From Megalonaias nervosa (taxonomy: Eukaryota; Mollusca; Bivalvia; Unionida; Unionidae), in NCBI GenBank assembly GCA_016617855.1, contig JAECUM010000827.1, forward strand, positions 62,001 through 126,000: a stretch of DNA of 64,000 nt. Reading direction: 5' to 3'. A program made the position numbers and the translations under genes. Shown piece by piece: positions 10,801-22,800 of this stretch. Within the stretch, counting starts at the first letter, position 1. Each line of letters opens with the position of its first letter. Under the pieces are notes generated by a model that was not told where the DNA came from, did not search any database, and saw nothing but the letters and a program-made list of their open reading frames with translations.

Positions 10801-13800
10801 TTGTACTGTGGAGGAGGTCTGTTTCAGAGATCGACAGGAACATTTGTGTTGCGGATCCAAAGAATGAAGAAACCGCTAAATATTTAAATTTGCATTTCTT
10901 TCTGAAAAGATTTCCATGCTTGTTACCACCAACTGCAACTGCTGATGCCATCATGCAGCAGCTTTGCTGGTACCAATCAATGGACATGTCAATGTGTTTG
11001 AAAGATGGAATAGATGAATTTTGGATTGCTGTTTCTACCAAGCAACCTATCTCCAGTCTTTGTGTAATGTCATGCTGAGCTTGCTCACTGTGCCTCATAG
11101 CAGTGCTGCTTGTGAACACCTTTTCAGCAGTGTTAGGAAAAATGTTACAGATCAGAGATCCTCACTAGCCAATCAAACCATTGAGGCTGTATTGGTCCTG
11201 AAGTCGAAACCAAAGAATTTTACTAAAGAGTGGACAGATGACCAGCTGGATAGGATAAAGAGTGCCTATTATATTGCCATTAAAAACCCATAGACTAAGC
11301 CTTCATTAAAACATTAATTCCAAGTGGATTAGTTTGATATTGTTGACAAACTTTGTACAAAATAATATATGAAGCTCATTTCCATTGTAGTAAATGTTGA
11401 CAAAGCTGATAATAGATTTTATGAAATAAATAAGATTGCCTTCACATATGTAGATGAAGTTATTTTCTGAGTGGATGGGTGGTAACAATGTCTGTCATAA
11501 TGTTTTATATCTTCCTTAACCATGTAAAATGTAGAGAATTGGCCTTATTTAAAATGTTATGGATATGTGTGAAGCTGAGAAAACGGATTTTCTCGAGAAA
11601 GTAACAGAGGTAAACAATGGAATATGGGTATGTGGAGGTATTCTTTTGTGGTTTTTATCAATATAATGTAAACATAATGTTGAAGTCAGTGGTGTTCAAT
11701 TTCTGCAGATTTTGCCTTGAAACACAGAATTGCCAGAATACCAGCGTCTTTACAAACTAGGAGTTATTAACAGAATATTGTATAGTCAGTATGTCATGCA
11801 TTACTACATAATGATACTTATAGTGTATTGATAGTGTCTACTATTTGTGCGCTGAAAATACTGACTGCCTTCTAAAAATACTACCAAACATTGCTTAAAA
11901 TACTGACAAGAAAATGTGGGGGTGAACAGGTCTGTAATTGGTTCATCTGTGTTTTATTTGGATCTGGGTTTCATATTAGAATTAGTGAAATTAGCTAGGG
12001 AACCAGATTAACTTTACAGCAGCACCTGAGATGCTTTAAACTGCACCTATTTGTTTATGCAAAGCATCTGCATGATCAAACTGTTGATTTATAGAATTTT
12101 TTAAAAATGGCATCCCAAAAGTGATGCATGTTTAAGATGAAAGGGAAAATAAGCCTCTAGAAAAGTGTTAATAATTAACACAGAAGAATGAAAAGGAATA
12201 TTCAGATTCTTGTGAATAAAAGATGGAAAGGACACAATCACGTTTATTGGACATCACGTGCAAATTTGAGTACGTCTCATGGCAGGAGATATGATTGCCA
12301 TCGCGATATGAAATGGGAAAAGAATTTCCAAGAATTGTGTCAAGTTGAGAGATGGCAACAAGCCATTGAGTTGCATAGGGTTTGAAACTGAAGTTTGTGC
12401 AACTGTACTAGTGGTAAATAAAGTCTACGTGTACTTTACCAACTTTTCAGTTGAACATAATGTTATCGTCGCTGCGTTGAACTTTTATGTTTTCCAGCTT
12501 TGCAATAGCAGTTATTGATAGTTAGCTACACCTTACTGAAAACTGGTCAATCTTACGGAAAAGAAGTCGGCTACCTTAACTGAGACGGACTCGTCGGGTT
12601 GGCAGGTCTGCAACATAATTTATCTGAAGAAAAACAATGCAAAATATTGAAACCAAATAAAATTACATGTATATACTCTCCATTGGATAGATTATATTAT
12701 AATGTATGTCCATCTGTCTGTTACCTAGTTTGTTTCTGGACAATTACTCAAGTTGTCCATTGTCTACAGTTGCCAGACTTTGTGGGGTTCGTTGCATTTT
12801 GGGTATGGAAAAGGAAAAGGTCACTGAAAAAAGGCATTTGGTCTCTGCACAACAACACGTTTCCACCTACAGTTGCCAAATGTTGTGGATGACTTGGATA
12901 GGTCAGAGTCTCCACCTGAAAGGATTAAAGAATAAAAAACAAGTTTCCCATCTGTTACCCAACATATCAATTTCTTCCACTTGCAGTGTGGAAGAAGCCT
13001 ATTAATTTTGGGAGTCAGATGATCAAGGTTACAAATTTCCCTTTTCGGCATAGTGTATATTGAACATGGGGTTGGTGTTTAGCATGCCATGTACAATATT
13101 CTTTTTCAGTTCAGAATTTTGTTATTTTTCTCTCAATCAAAAATGTAAATAGAAGAAAATTTAGTGTACCATATGATACATGACACCACTAGTTGACAAA
13201 GTTGCATATGGAGAAGTTCATTTACTGTAAGCCAGTTTACTCCTCAAAAAATATCTTGAAAGTCATTGAAAATAATCTCCAGGGCAGTATGAACCATATG
13301 CTTACAATGATTTAAATTTGCAGAAGGTTGATTAGGAATGACCTTTGTTTATGAAGTTTATTCCTGTATGTATAAGAATGGTTCAACTTGCATTTATTTT
13401 TTTTTACACGAGTATAGGTGATATATTTTATGCAACTTGAAGTCTCATAAGGTAGTAGACTTGGCATGCCCCTTTTATGACAAGTTAAATTTTGTTTACA
13501 CAGGATATATCCAAAGATGAGGAATTTGATGCTGTAGAACAAGATGAATCTGATTTGGAAGATACCATAGCAGAACAAGAGAAGCATGAAAAGAACACCG
13601 ATTTTCCTAGTGAACTGCAAGAATTGCAGGCAGAAGGTAGTGCTGATTGACTGATTATCTTATTATTATGATGAATCCTTATTTTCAGAAATTTTTAATT
13701 TCTTTTTCAGTTTTGATTTTTACAGAAAGAAATGTACTTAGATGCAGTTGATTAAATCAGTCCTTTTTTTTTTGGAACTGGACTTCTTCTTTTAGTAGTA

Positions 13801-16800
13801 GTCCTAGCATGATTTCATCTGGTGGCATCATCAGTAATACAGATTTTGTGCGAGACCATAACTCCCAAAAAGTAGAGACAATTCCACTAGAAGCTTGGTT
13901 ATTAATAAATGCTGTTGTTGAAGTCGATGATGGTAATGCCAGTTATTATTTCTCTCCCCTTCCCTCCCCATTACTAGGGGTTGGGTTTGTTTTGTAAATC
14001 TGCATAGGCTTTGCATTCATTTGTTTTGAGCAGCTGTAATGAGCAGAAAACTAGTCTTTCCCATCCAGATAATCACTTGTCCCCTATCATTGTCTACAGG
14101 TGAGATGTCTTTCGAGGATCTGATTGAGAAATATGCTGGGGCTTATGACAGCAGCTTTGAGATGCCAGAGTCACCATCTGAATCTGAAACTGATGGTTAT
14201 GAAGAAGAAAGTGAGGAGGAGCAGGAAAATGAAGAAGGTCAGTGGGTTAAAAAAAAAAGACCAGCTGACTTGAACTGTATTGTGTAGCTGGTTGAACTTT
14301 AACATTAGAAACACGATACCAATGTATTGGCTTGACATTGGAAGGTGCTTATATGTGGGTGGTAAGTAGGATCCGGCATCTTGATGCAGGGTCCCTTTCG
14401 TAAACACCTTTCCATTTGTCTGTCCATTGGTTTACACTTTCTTTAACCACTGCAGCTTAGCAGTCCATTCACATAATCATAATTTGGTACCATTTTGATA
14501 GGCAAATTGCCTTGGGTTTTGACTTTACTGGTCCATTTGATGGAGTTATAGTATTGTTCATTTTCCCCCTATTTTCAACTTTCATTATAGCAGATTTTTT
14601 TAACCAGCATATATAATGAACCATTCAGCATATTGTGACGTATTTCGATTTTGTACTTATTATAGGTTTAGATGTGCCTTTCATGCATTTAGTCTTGTTC
14701 AGCTTAATTTCGGATAGAGTTGCAGCCTTTAATTAAATTTGTATCTTCAGTGTATCCCCTAGGTTTGAAAGACTGCATCGATAATACCATTGGTTTCAGA
14801 ATTGGGGATCAGACTGAATAAAAAACAAACTTTGGATTCAAAATTGGGGGTGAAATTAAAATTTTGGGTGTCCCTAAAGCACAAATGAAGGTAAAGGGAA
14901 ACACTGCTTCACTAAATATTGCTTTCGACTGGTATAGCTCAAGAAACGGTATATTTTGAAGCAGTTTGGTATGAACATCACCTTATAGACCTGTATGTGC
15001 CTTGTATGGTTTAGTCTGGTGTACTCCATTTGAAATAGCATTATATCCCTTGAAAATGACTGAAGATCTTCAAATGTTATGTTGCTTGTAACCAGCACAG
15101 CTTGCACTCATTTAGGTGAAAACAAATTTTATTGGATAGAATAATGACTCTTGACAGTAAACTTGATCACTTCATATGGAATGTTCCTCATAACTGGCAT
15201 AACTTGAGAATCATTTAACATATTGTGTTACTCTTGAGGACTTGTTTTACATGTACTTTTTATGGGTGTAGTCTCTTCTGCTCTATATTGGACAGGGTTT
15301 CAATCTGCAAATTCTGGTCTTAACATGGAAACTTGGAATGTTTCCACCAAATGAATGTTTCCACCAATCAACAGTGCTTGAGAACGTACAGCATAATCGT
15401 GTGAAATTTGGTATGCACATTGTGTCTTGAGACCACATTGAGCATCTTGATAATCTTGTTGCTACTCCTGAGGAATTGATGGTTACATCAGCATGTGGTT
15501 TCCAATAAAAGACTTGTATCCAGCTGGTCTAAAGTGAAAATTGTGCCAATGAAAATCTTATCATTGTTACAAATGATGGAAATCATTTTTGTCACAAGAT
15601 TCTGACCAGAAGACGACTTATGATGTCTAATTGCTCCTGAATGAAAATGTGCTGATTTGATGTCCAATTTGCTTGGTTACATCTAAAATGTGCGATCATA
15701 AAAATCCCCTTTAGTTAGATTTCTCACAAAATTTTCAATTCTTTGTGGGTAAAGTTGTGCAAAAGTTCATTTTTTTGTAATGAATGGCTGTTTGTTTTAA
15801 AATATATTTTGGTTTTTGATAATATGGGTTGTCATTTGCAATGTATATGTTGCCCTTGGGTATTTAAAGACGTTTATTTCCTGTGTCACGTTCTCAGTTC
15901 TGATTGGATAATATGAAAGGTCAGGAGAGTACATGTTTGATGCTGTGGTTGGCTAGGTAGAATGATGCGTTAAATGGTAAAACCAGATAAAACTAATGCT
16001 TTTGCTTTATTTAAGTAGTCAGTGGAGATGTTTCTGTCAGTAGGCACAGTGACAGTAAACAAACAGATTTATGCACTAATCATGTATCTGACATAGCTGT
16101 GATGCAATCTTGTATATTACAATGCAGCAAACAACTTCTGTCAAGGTCAAAAGGATGTGTAAATATTTAGTACCCCCAGTCTATACAAGTTAAAATATAT
16201 TGGTATTTTTACACTAACCATACTTTGACCACCATGAGAGATTACACCAGTCGCTCGTAATTTGCTTTCTTGAAGTTCTGGACATGCTGACATCGTACTT
16301 TAACAGAAAGACTTTGTGTGATGTCTAGTTGATTCTGAATGGCAATGGTGCCAGTCTGATATCCAGTCCAGTAAGGCTACCATAAGACCCATCATGAAAA
16401 TCTTGTCATTACTCCTCCAAAACATAAAGTCATGTCAACATGGAGTTGGCACCAGAAGACATTGTGATGGTTTGTTGGTTCTTAATAAAAATGCTGAACA
16501 ACAGATGGTTTTGATACATAGTGGTTAAAATTAAGATAGTCTTGGCTTTAATCCTGAGAATTCTTTTCAGCCAGTAGAGCATTAGTCTCTTTTTGTGCAA
16601 CTTTTGTTAGTTTTGAGGTGACCAAATGTGTTTGTTCTATTGACACAGACGGTGAGGAAGATGAGGAGGAGGAAGAAGACGAGGAGGTTGATGTTGAAGG
16701 AAATGATGACCAAGATGTTGGCTTAGAATTCCTGATGCATCCTGAAAAAGAGGAACAACCAAAGAAGGTGTTGAAATCAGAACATTTCAAAAATGGCCTT

Positions 16801-19800
16801 TTTTTAATGTTTATGATGCTCTCCCATTTCTTGCAAAATAATCGAATTAGAAAAAAAAATCCGTGATGATTACTGTAGATTTTTGCATGAAGCAATCTTT
16901 ATTTTCTAATTTTAAATGTGGTTTTCTCACAAGTATTTTGAGAAGTTGGCCCCATGAAGGGAATGGCTCCATATTGCAATCGAGCACATCATGCACTTTG
17001 TTGTTAAATGGAAACTGATCTTAGAGACAAAAATAAGGTATCTAATTATACACATATATCTATGTATAGTATATGTGGCAGGTTGTTTTACCAACATGTA
17101 TAATCTCCGATTTTTGGCAAAAAGTTGTTGAAATTCAAACAGCATTGGTCGGAGTTGAACAGTGCAGGAACCAACAAGATTATACAGTGTATCTGATGCT
17201 TTGTTTTTATTCAGCAGATTACATAAGATGCAGCGCAAGTCCTCGAGACAATTTTATTTTTCACTTACAGTACTGATTAACATTAAATTCATCAGTAAGT
17301 AGGTTTGGTCAGAGGCTAAATCATGAGTCTTTTCCTTTGTGATGATTGGTGTTTTGATTGTTATCTTCAGGAATCAGAGGCTGTGGATGAGACGGGACCA
17401 GGGAAAGAAATAACAGACATTGCTGCTGAGGCTGCTAGTCTCCAGCCAAAAGGATATACATTGCAAACAACTGAGGTAACTTGCACTTTCCCGTTTTATT
17501 TGTGTGAATCAATGTATTCTTGTTGCATTGTTCATGAGAGTTGTCGTTAAAAAGTTTAGTATCTTGCATGACCGATATCTCCTTTGTGGATGAAATTGAT
17601 ACATTATTCAATGCCAATACTACCGCAACTGTCAGGCATATACAAATAAAATAGTAGCATCTCTTGTAATATGCAGTGGAGTTTAAATTCATGAATGATA
17701 AGCTCTAATTTGATAGAACTCTACCAATAAATTGTATGTTAAAAAAATACTACATTTATAAACTTGTCAACAATCTCTACCTGTTTTGAAGATGTGTGCA
17801 TTTTTGTAAACACGTATGACTGTGAATTAAAATGTAAATTTTTGGGGCAAACAGTGCTGTCACTGAAAACAGAAACCAGCTTGAATTTGTTTGAATTAAA
17901 TGCACCTTCGATGTGATGGGGTAGGTATACGAGTACAAGTGAGCCATCGTGATGCCAGACATCCAGTAGGCCACCACAATGGCCATTTTGGAAGCAGGGT
18001 TCCTGCTTGGGCCTGGAATTATGGAAAAAGTCTAAAATTTGAAAATTGCTTTTTCTGATATTGAAAAATGACTAAAAAGTCTTGAAAAGGTCATAAATTT
18101 TCATTATTAGTCATCTTGGTCTGAAACCGGTAATGTGACTGCGCTTTTGCATTTTTTGTTTTAGAAGTTTTAGTATACAGATTCTGAACTCTTTGGGAGT
18201 TCTGGAAATTGTTATTGTTTGATCTGGAAGAGGCCTGGAATATTTTTTAAATTTGTGTCAGGAACCCTGTGCAAGTTTTGTTACTGCTGCTCCACCTGAA
18301 TGGATTTTTCTGATCAGCATGTGGTTTTCATTAGAAGACTTGTTACAATATCCAGTTGTTTCTAAATATGAAGGTGCTGATGGGAAATCCTGTATGACCA
18401 CTACAGCAGCAAGCTTTAAAATCTTGTTACTTCTGAACGGAAAGTCTTCATCAGCATGGGATTTTCACTTGCAAACTTATTATGGTATCTAGTTCGTCTT
18501 GAATAAAAATCATGTCAATCTGTGTCCGATTTTGACACCACTGCAGCCTTCTTGAAAATCTTATTGCTAGTCGTCCTAAATTGGAAGTCGTATTAACATT
18601 GGCTTTTCTCAAGAAATCTTGTGATGTCATAGTTTGTGCTTAATGAAAATTGTACCAAAATGAAAACTGGCAATCAGACCTTGAATATAGTAGCCGTAAT
18701 AAGCCTATTGAAAATCTTGTCACTATTTCTCAAGAATGGTTAGTCGCATCAGTGTGGGGTTCTCACCAGAAGTTTTCTAATGGTGTCTAGTTTGCCTAGA
18801 ATAAAAATGGTGCTGCTGTTTTCTCCATTATGGCTGCAGCAGTGGTTAGTTTTGTAACCTTGTCACTAAAAAATATCAGAGATGGTTCCAACACTCGGCT
18901 GTTAGAAAGAAAAAATGGTCTTTAAAAAAATTCTCTGCAGACAGGTAGAGCTTGTTTTTTGTTTTGGATAGGAATACATTTTGGTAGGTATGCTTTTGTA
19001 AACGAGTTCCAATAAAGCCATAAATATATGCTCTGTTATTTTAGTTGTTTAAAATTTTCGTGACCAAACAGTAATTGCACTCACTGGGATTTTTTTGTAA
19101 AGTAATTTTATTTCCTTATTTATTTTACCATTTAGTTCGAATAAAGATCATTAATAATAAGAGATTCTCCAATTCAACAACAGTAACAGAAAATTTGCAT
19201 GCAACAATAACAGCAATAAAACTATCTAGTGTTGGTGATGAACATCAAAAAGTAATATGGATAAAACCTCTTATTGTACTCCATTCTCTGTTGCCTAAAT
19301 CTAATTTTGTGACTTTAAATAACCCCTCACTTTTACCAACTAAACTTTGTCATTCAAACAACAAAATTAGATTTGACAAGTTCAAACACCTTTTGAGAGT
19401 GAGGTTCCAAGAGTAGCCAGGAAATCAACAAGAAGTCTAATTTTATATTTTAATAATGGTCAAGGCAAACAGCATGAAATTTTATTTACACATCTTCATT
19501 GAGCCTCATAATGAATATAAAATAATGCAAATACAAAATCAGACCTGCATATATTATCCTTGCTGTCTTGTGGGCCTCAGTTGGCCAAGGGGTCTAAAGT
19601 GCTTGCCTTTACTGATCACTCTTTTCTCGCCTTTATCTATCTGCATGGATTCAAGTCTAGGGCTCGACCAATGTGGGTATCTGAGAAAGTTTGTTAGTAG
19701 TTTCCTGTGGGTCAGTGGTTCTTCCTGGGATTTTTCCATGTTCTTCTTCCGCCACTTATCCTGGCTGTCATATGCAGACCTGCCAACTCTTATGATTTTG

Positions 19801-22800
19801 CCATAAGTCTTACGAAAATTACCCTTAAAATATGGACTTGCAGCATAAAAGCAAAAACTATGGGAAAATGATCATTGCAGAAAAATCTGGAAAATTTGTT
19901 CATCCATGTTTGATTTGGATCTGGGTTTCATATTAGAATTAGTGAAATTAGTCAGGGAACCAGACTAACTTTGCAGCAGCACCTCAAGCTTTAAACTGCC
20001 CCGATTTGTTCATGCGAACGTTGTGCATGATCTAACTGCTGATTATAGAATTTTTTTAAAAATGGCGTCCAGCAAGCGATGCATGTTTAAGACAAAAGGG
20101 AAAAATAAGCCTCTTGAAAAGTGTTAATAATAATAATCAACACAGAATAAAAAGGAATATTCAGATTCTTGTGAATAAAAGCTGGAATGGACGCATGTTT
20201 TTTTTCAACATCACATGGCAATTTGAGTATGATTCGTGGCAGGAGATATGATTTCGTTATGTGCAATGGAAAAAGATGAGAATTACTTCAAGTTGAGAGA
20301 CAGCAACAAACCATTGAGCTGCATAGGGTTTGGAACTTTAGTTTGTGCAACTGTACTAGTGGTAAATAAAGCCTACGCGTACTTTACAATCTTTTCAGTT
20401 AAACATAATGTTTATTTTCGCTGCATGTTTTGAATTCCGAACTTTTAATTATGTTTTTAAGCTTTACAATAGCAGTTTATGACATTTTTTTACACGTTAC
20501 TGAAAACTGGTCAAACTTACGGAAAAAAATCAACTGTCTTGCTGAGATGGACTTGTAAGGGTTGGCAGGTCTGCATATGCTGAAAAATGGCGTTTAACCC
20601 ACAACAACTACGATATAGTTATTTACTTTGCATGTTTTTACCACTCATTGATCATGAAGAACGTTTCATATATAAAACATTTATCATATAACCTTATTTG
20701 TGGCGCTATATAGCTTTACAGTGCTTGTGCACAATAAAATCCCAATCATTCAAACCATACCATGTAAATCTTTTCAAGCTTGTTTACATGGATTCAGTTT
20801 TTAAGAGATACATGTGTAAAAAGAAATATAAAAAAATTGCATGTAAATAAAGTAGTATGAAATTGGTTGTCGCATGTGGACGACTTGATATTTTTTAAAT
20901 TGTATCCAAAATGGCTATTTGATAGCTTGATGTGTCATTTTGATTACATACGTATGAAGTCCTATTTAACACCATCTTCGCTAGCCAAGGTTCCGATAAC
21001 CCTATCTACACCTTGGCATATCGAGCAGAGATTTCTGAACTTCGGGTCTGAGAATTTCATTGGATTTGGCGGCAAGCCACCACATCCAATCAAAAATAAG
21101 TTGTTCAAATTTGAACACTGTTCCTATGTGATTGAGTCGAGGGGAGCACACAACTTGAGTGGACTGATAAATAAGCAATTTTCCAGTGTTGGTCCATGTT
21201 TGCACAAATACCTTTCACTCAAATAGATCTGTAATGGCTTCCCTCTGGTATGCAGTCATACTTTCAATGTTAAACTTTTAAAGTATCCTTTTGAGATTGA
21301 TTGCCACTACCATTTTTGGCTGATGTACGATGCACCACACTATTGGTTAATTGGCATTATATACTAAGGGAGGCAACACATGAAATCCAATAGATGTCGC
21401 TAGGTCAAATCACTAATATAGCTGTTCAATCCGCCAAGGTGCAGATAGGGTTATTGGAACCTGGCTAGCGAAGATGATTTAACACGGTTGTAAACATCAA
21501 CTCTTTTAAGTTTTTTCACTGCTGGTCTTTTTTTTTTTCTTTTTGTTTTGTATGGTGACCAAAGTTAAAAAGATGGTTTTAGAAGGATTTAAAATATTTG
21601 ATAAATTATGCTTCTTACATAACATACAGCAGCATTTTAGGTGGAAAAAGAGAAGGTTACATCATTTGTTATGCAGCAGATAAAAGTTTTTGTTCAGGAT
21701 TTAGAGTCATATAAAGTGCTTTAATTATGTTGGTTGCCTTGAAAAGTGCTTGATTTTGAAGTTGGCTCCAGTATAATTGGAGAACTACATGCAAATATTT
21801 TGTAATCCTGGAGAAGTGCATGAATTGAGAAACAAATGCAAATAATAATGTTAAAATCTGGAAGAAGAAAATGAAGATCCTTAAACCCATCTAAAAACTT
21901 GCGTCTTGTTCGAATTATATATCGCATTTGATACTGTATTGACTGGGCCTTTCAGACTGATATAAGAAATGTTGATCGAGTACACTGTAATAGGAAGCAA
22001 TATTTCAACATGATTGCGATAAGCACGCTATACATGTGTAAAGGGACCCAGTGAACAAGGAGTTATTATGGTTGGTGAAAAGGAAATTGATGTTGAATGA
22101 ATGGGTAAATATGTCCTGATGTGTCTGTGAAACAACGATCATGAGAATGAATTTAGAATATTTTTTGTCAACAAGGTTTAAGAAAACAGTAACAGATAAG
22201 ACTGATAACTCTCAATCTGCCTCTGCTACAGTGTCTTCACCTTGACTTTTTTTATTTTAAGGTATATATTTCATGCTTCCTGTCCAAGAAATAACTGAAC
22301 TATACACCATAATCAACAATCCACCAAAGTTTATATGCTGTTAAGTATAGTACTTGAAAATAAAATTTTGTCCTTGTGCATGAATATCCTGATGAAATGC
22401 CTGTATGAACCAGGGTGTGGTTATTAATGACAACAGTTGTACAGGTTTTAAATTTTTTAAGAATTTGCTTTAAAATGACTGTTACAATTATTATTTGTTA
22501 GGTGAAGACCCCAGTTCCATTCCTTTTGAAGCATGATCTTCGAGAATATCAACATGTAGGTTTGGATTGGTTAGCCACGATGTACGAGAAAAAGCTGAAT
22601 GGCATTTTGGCTGACGAGATGGGTCTAGGAAAAACCATACAAACGATATCTCTACTGGGCCATCTAGCATGTGATAAAGGTAATGTTTAGAAGTGTAGAC
22701 AATGTAGTATCACTAATACGTAAGAAGTTTTCTGTCATTATAGTCTTGATACAGGTCAGAGTATACATCGAACTTGCAAGACTTGTTTTTTAGCTCCTGT

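Larger units (their letters stand above)
7280..11293 (+). pseudogene. hAT-like transposase, intron-containing, inactivated
   Basis: Coding pieces follow one another with splice-like junctions. Exon 7280-7717 starts ATG CCG CCG, has an early frameshift, then a BED-like zinc finger ([10 protein letters not shown], later Gln-His and Asn-His). Exon 8310-8534 has the hAT block [14 protein letters not shown] and an in-frame TGA. Exon 8916 to about 9223 has GSDSASV and [12 protein letters not shown] short exon near 10128-10174 has a second TGA within a LKHxRTxWLS block. The region 10472-11293 has LLENWDPLK, then several stops, and ends with the dimerisation block [18 protein letters not shown]. The order matches hAT transposases: zinc finger, RNase H-like core, C-terminal dimerisation. 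The gaps have GT/AG borders and T-rich tracts, so the live ancestor was probably a spliced gene. Confidence 0.88.
6922..12610 (+). mobile_element. Family A hAT-like transposon, full length, 5.7 kb
   Basis: The left end begins CAGACCTGCCAACCC and the right end finishes GGGTTGGCAGGTCTG, a terminal inverted repeat of 15 bp. The flanks are CAACCT (6916-6921) and CAACAT (12611-12616), a 6-bp target-site duplication with one mismatch. Inside is a decayed hAT transposase (7280-11293) reading left to right. The outer 119 bp on the left and about 670 bp on the right are shared with the MITE copies at 19775-20573, 45114-45908, 44589-46154 and 54625-56631. This element is therefore their parent type. 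It cannot be active because its coding exons carry stops. Confidence 0.88.
5822..13503 (+). other. SRCAP intron b-c
   Basis: A 7.7 kb phase 0 intron, most of it one hAT-like transposon (6922-12610). The flanks 5822-6921 and 12611-13503 show no gene; a few short ORFs there lack recognisable domains. Confidence 0.8.
14238..16648 (+). other. SRCAP intron d-e
   Basis: A 2.4 kb intron. Diverged copies of the intronic 140-bp repeat occupy roughly 15300-15720 and 16230-16510. I see no gene. Confidence 0.75.
17476..22501 (+). other. SRCAP intron f-g
   Basis: A 5.0 kb intron. It holds a 140-bp repeat array (18270-18860), a SINE (19568-20609) split by a family A MITE (19775-20573), and a MITE with a 9-bp duplication (20973-21476). 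The stretches 18870-19560 and 21490-22500 show no recognisable element. Confidence 0.8.

Noticed and set aside
12599..13051. Overlapping ORFs on both strands after the family A element
   Set aside because: No domain, no splice context and no codon bias; likely chance open frames.
16548..16895. Minus-strand ORF with a serine run
   Set aside because: It is the antisense of the poly-acidic SRCAP exon at 16649-16767; GAG/GAA codons read backwards give serine-type codons.
20867..21226. 119-residue ORF on the + strand
   Set aside because: It runs across the inverted repeat and interior of the 9-bp-duplication MITE; no domain is recognisable.
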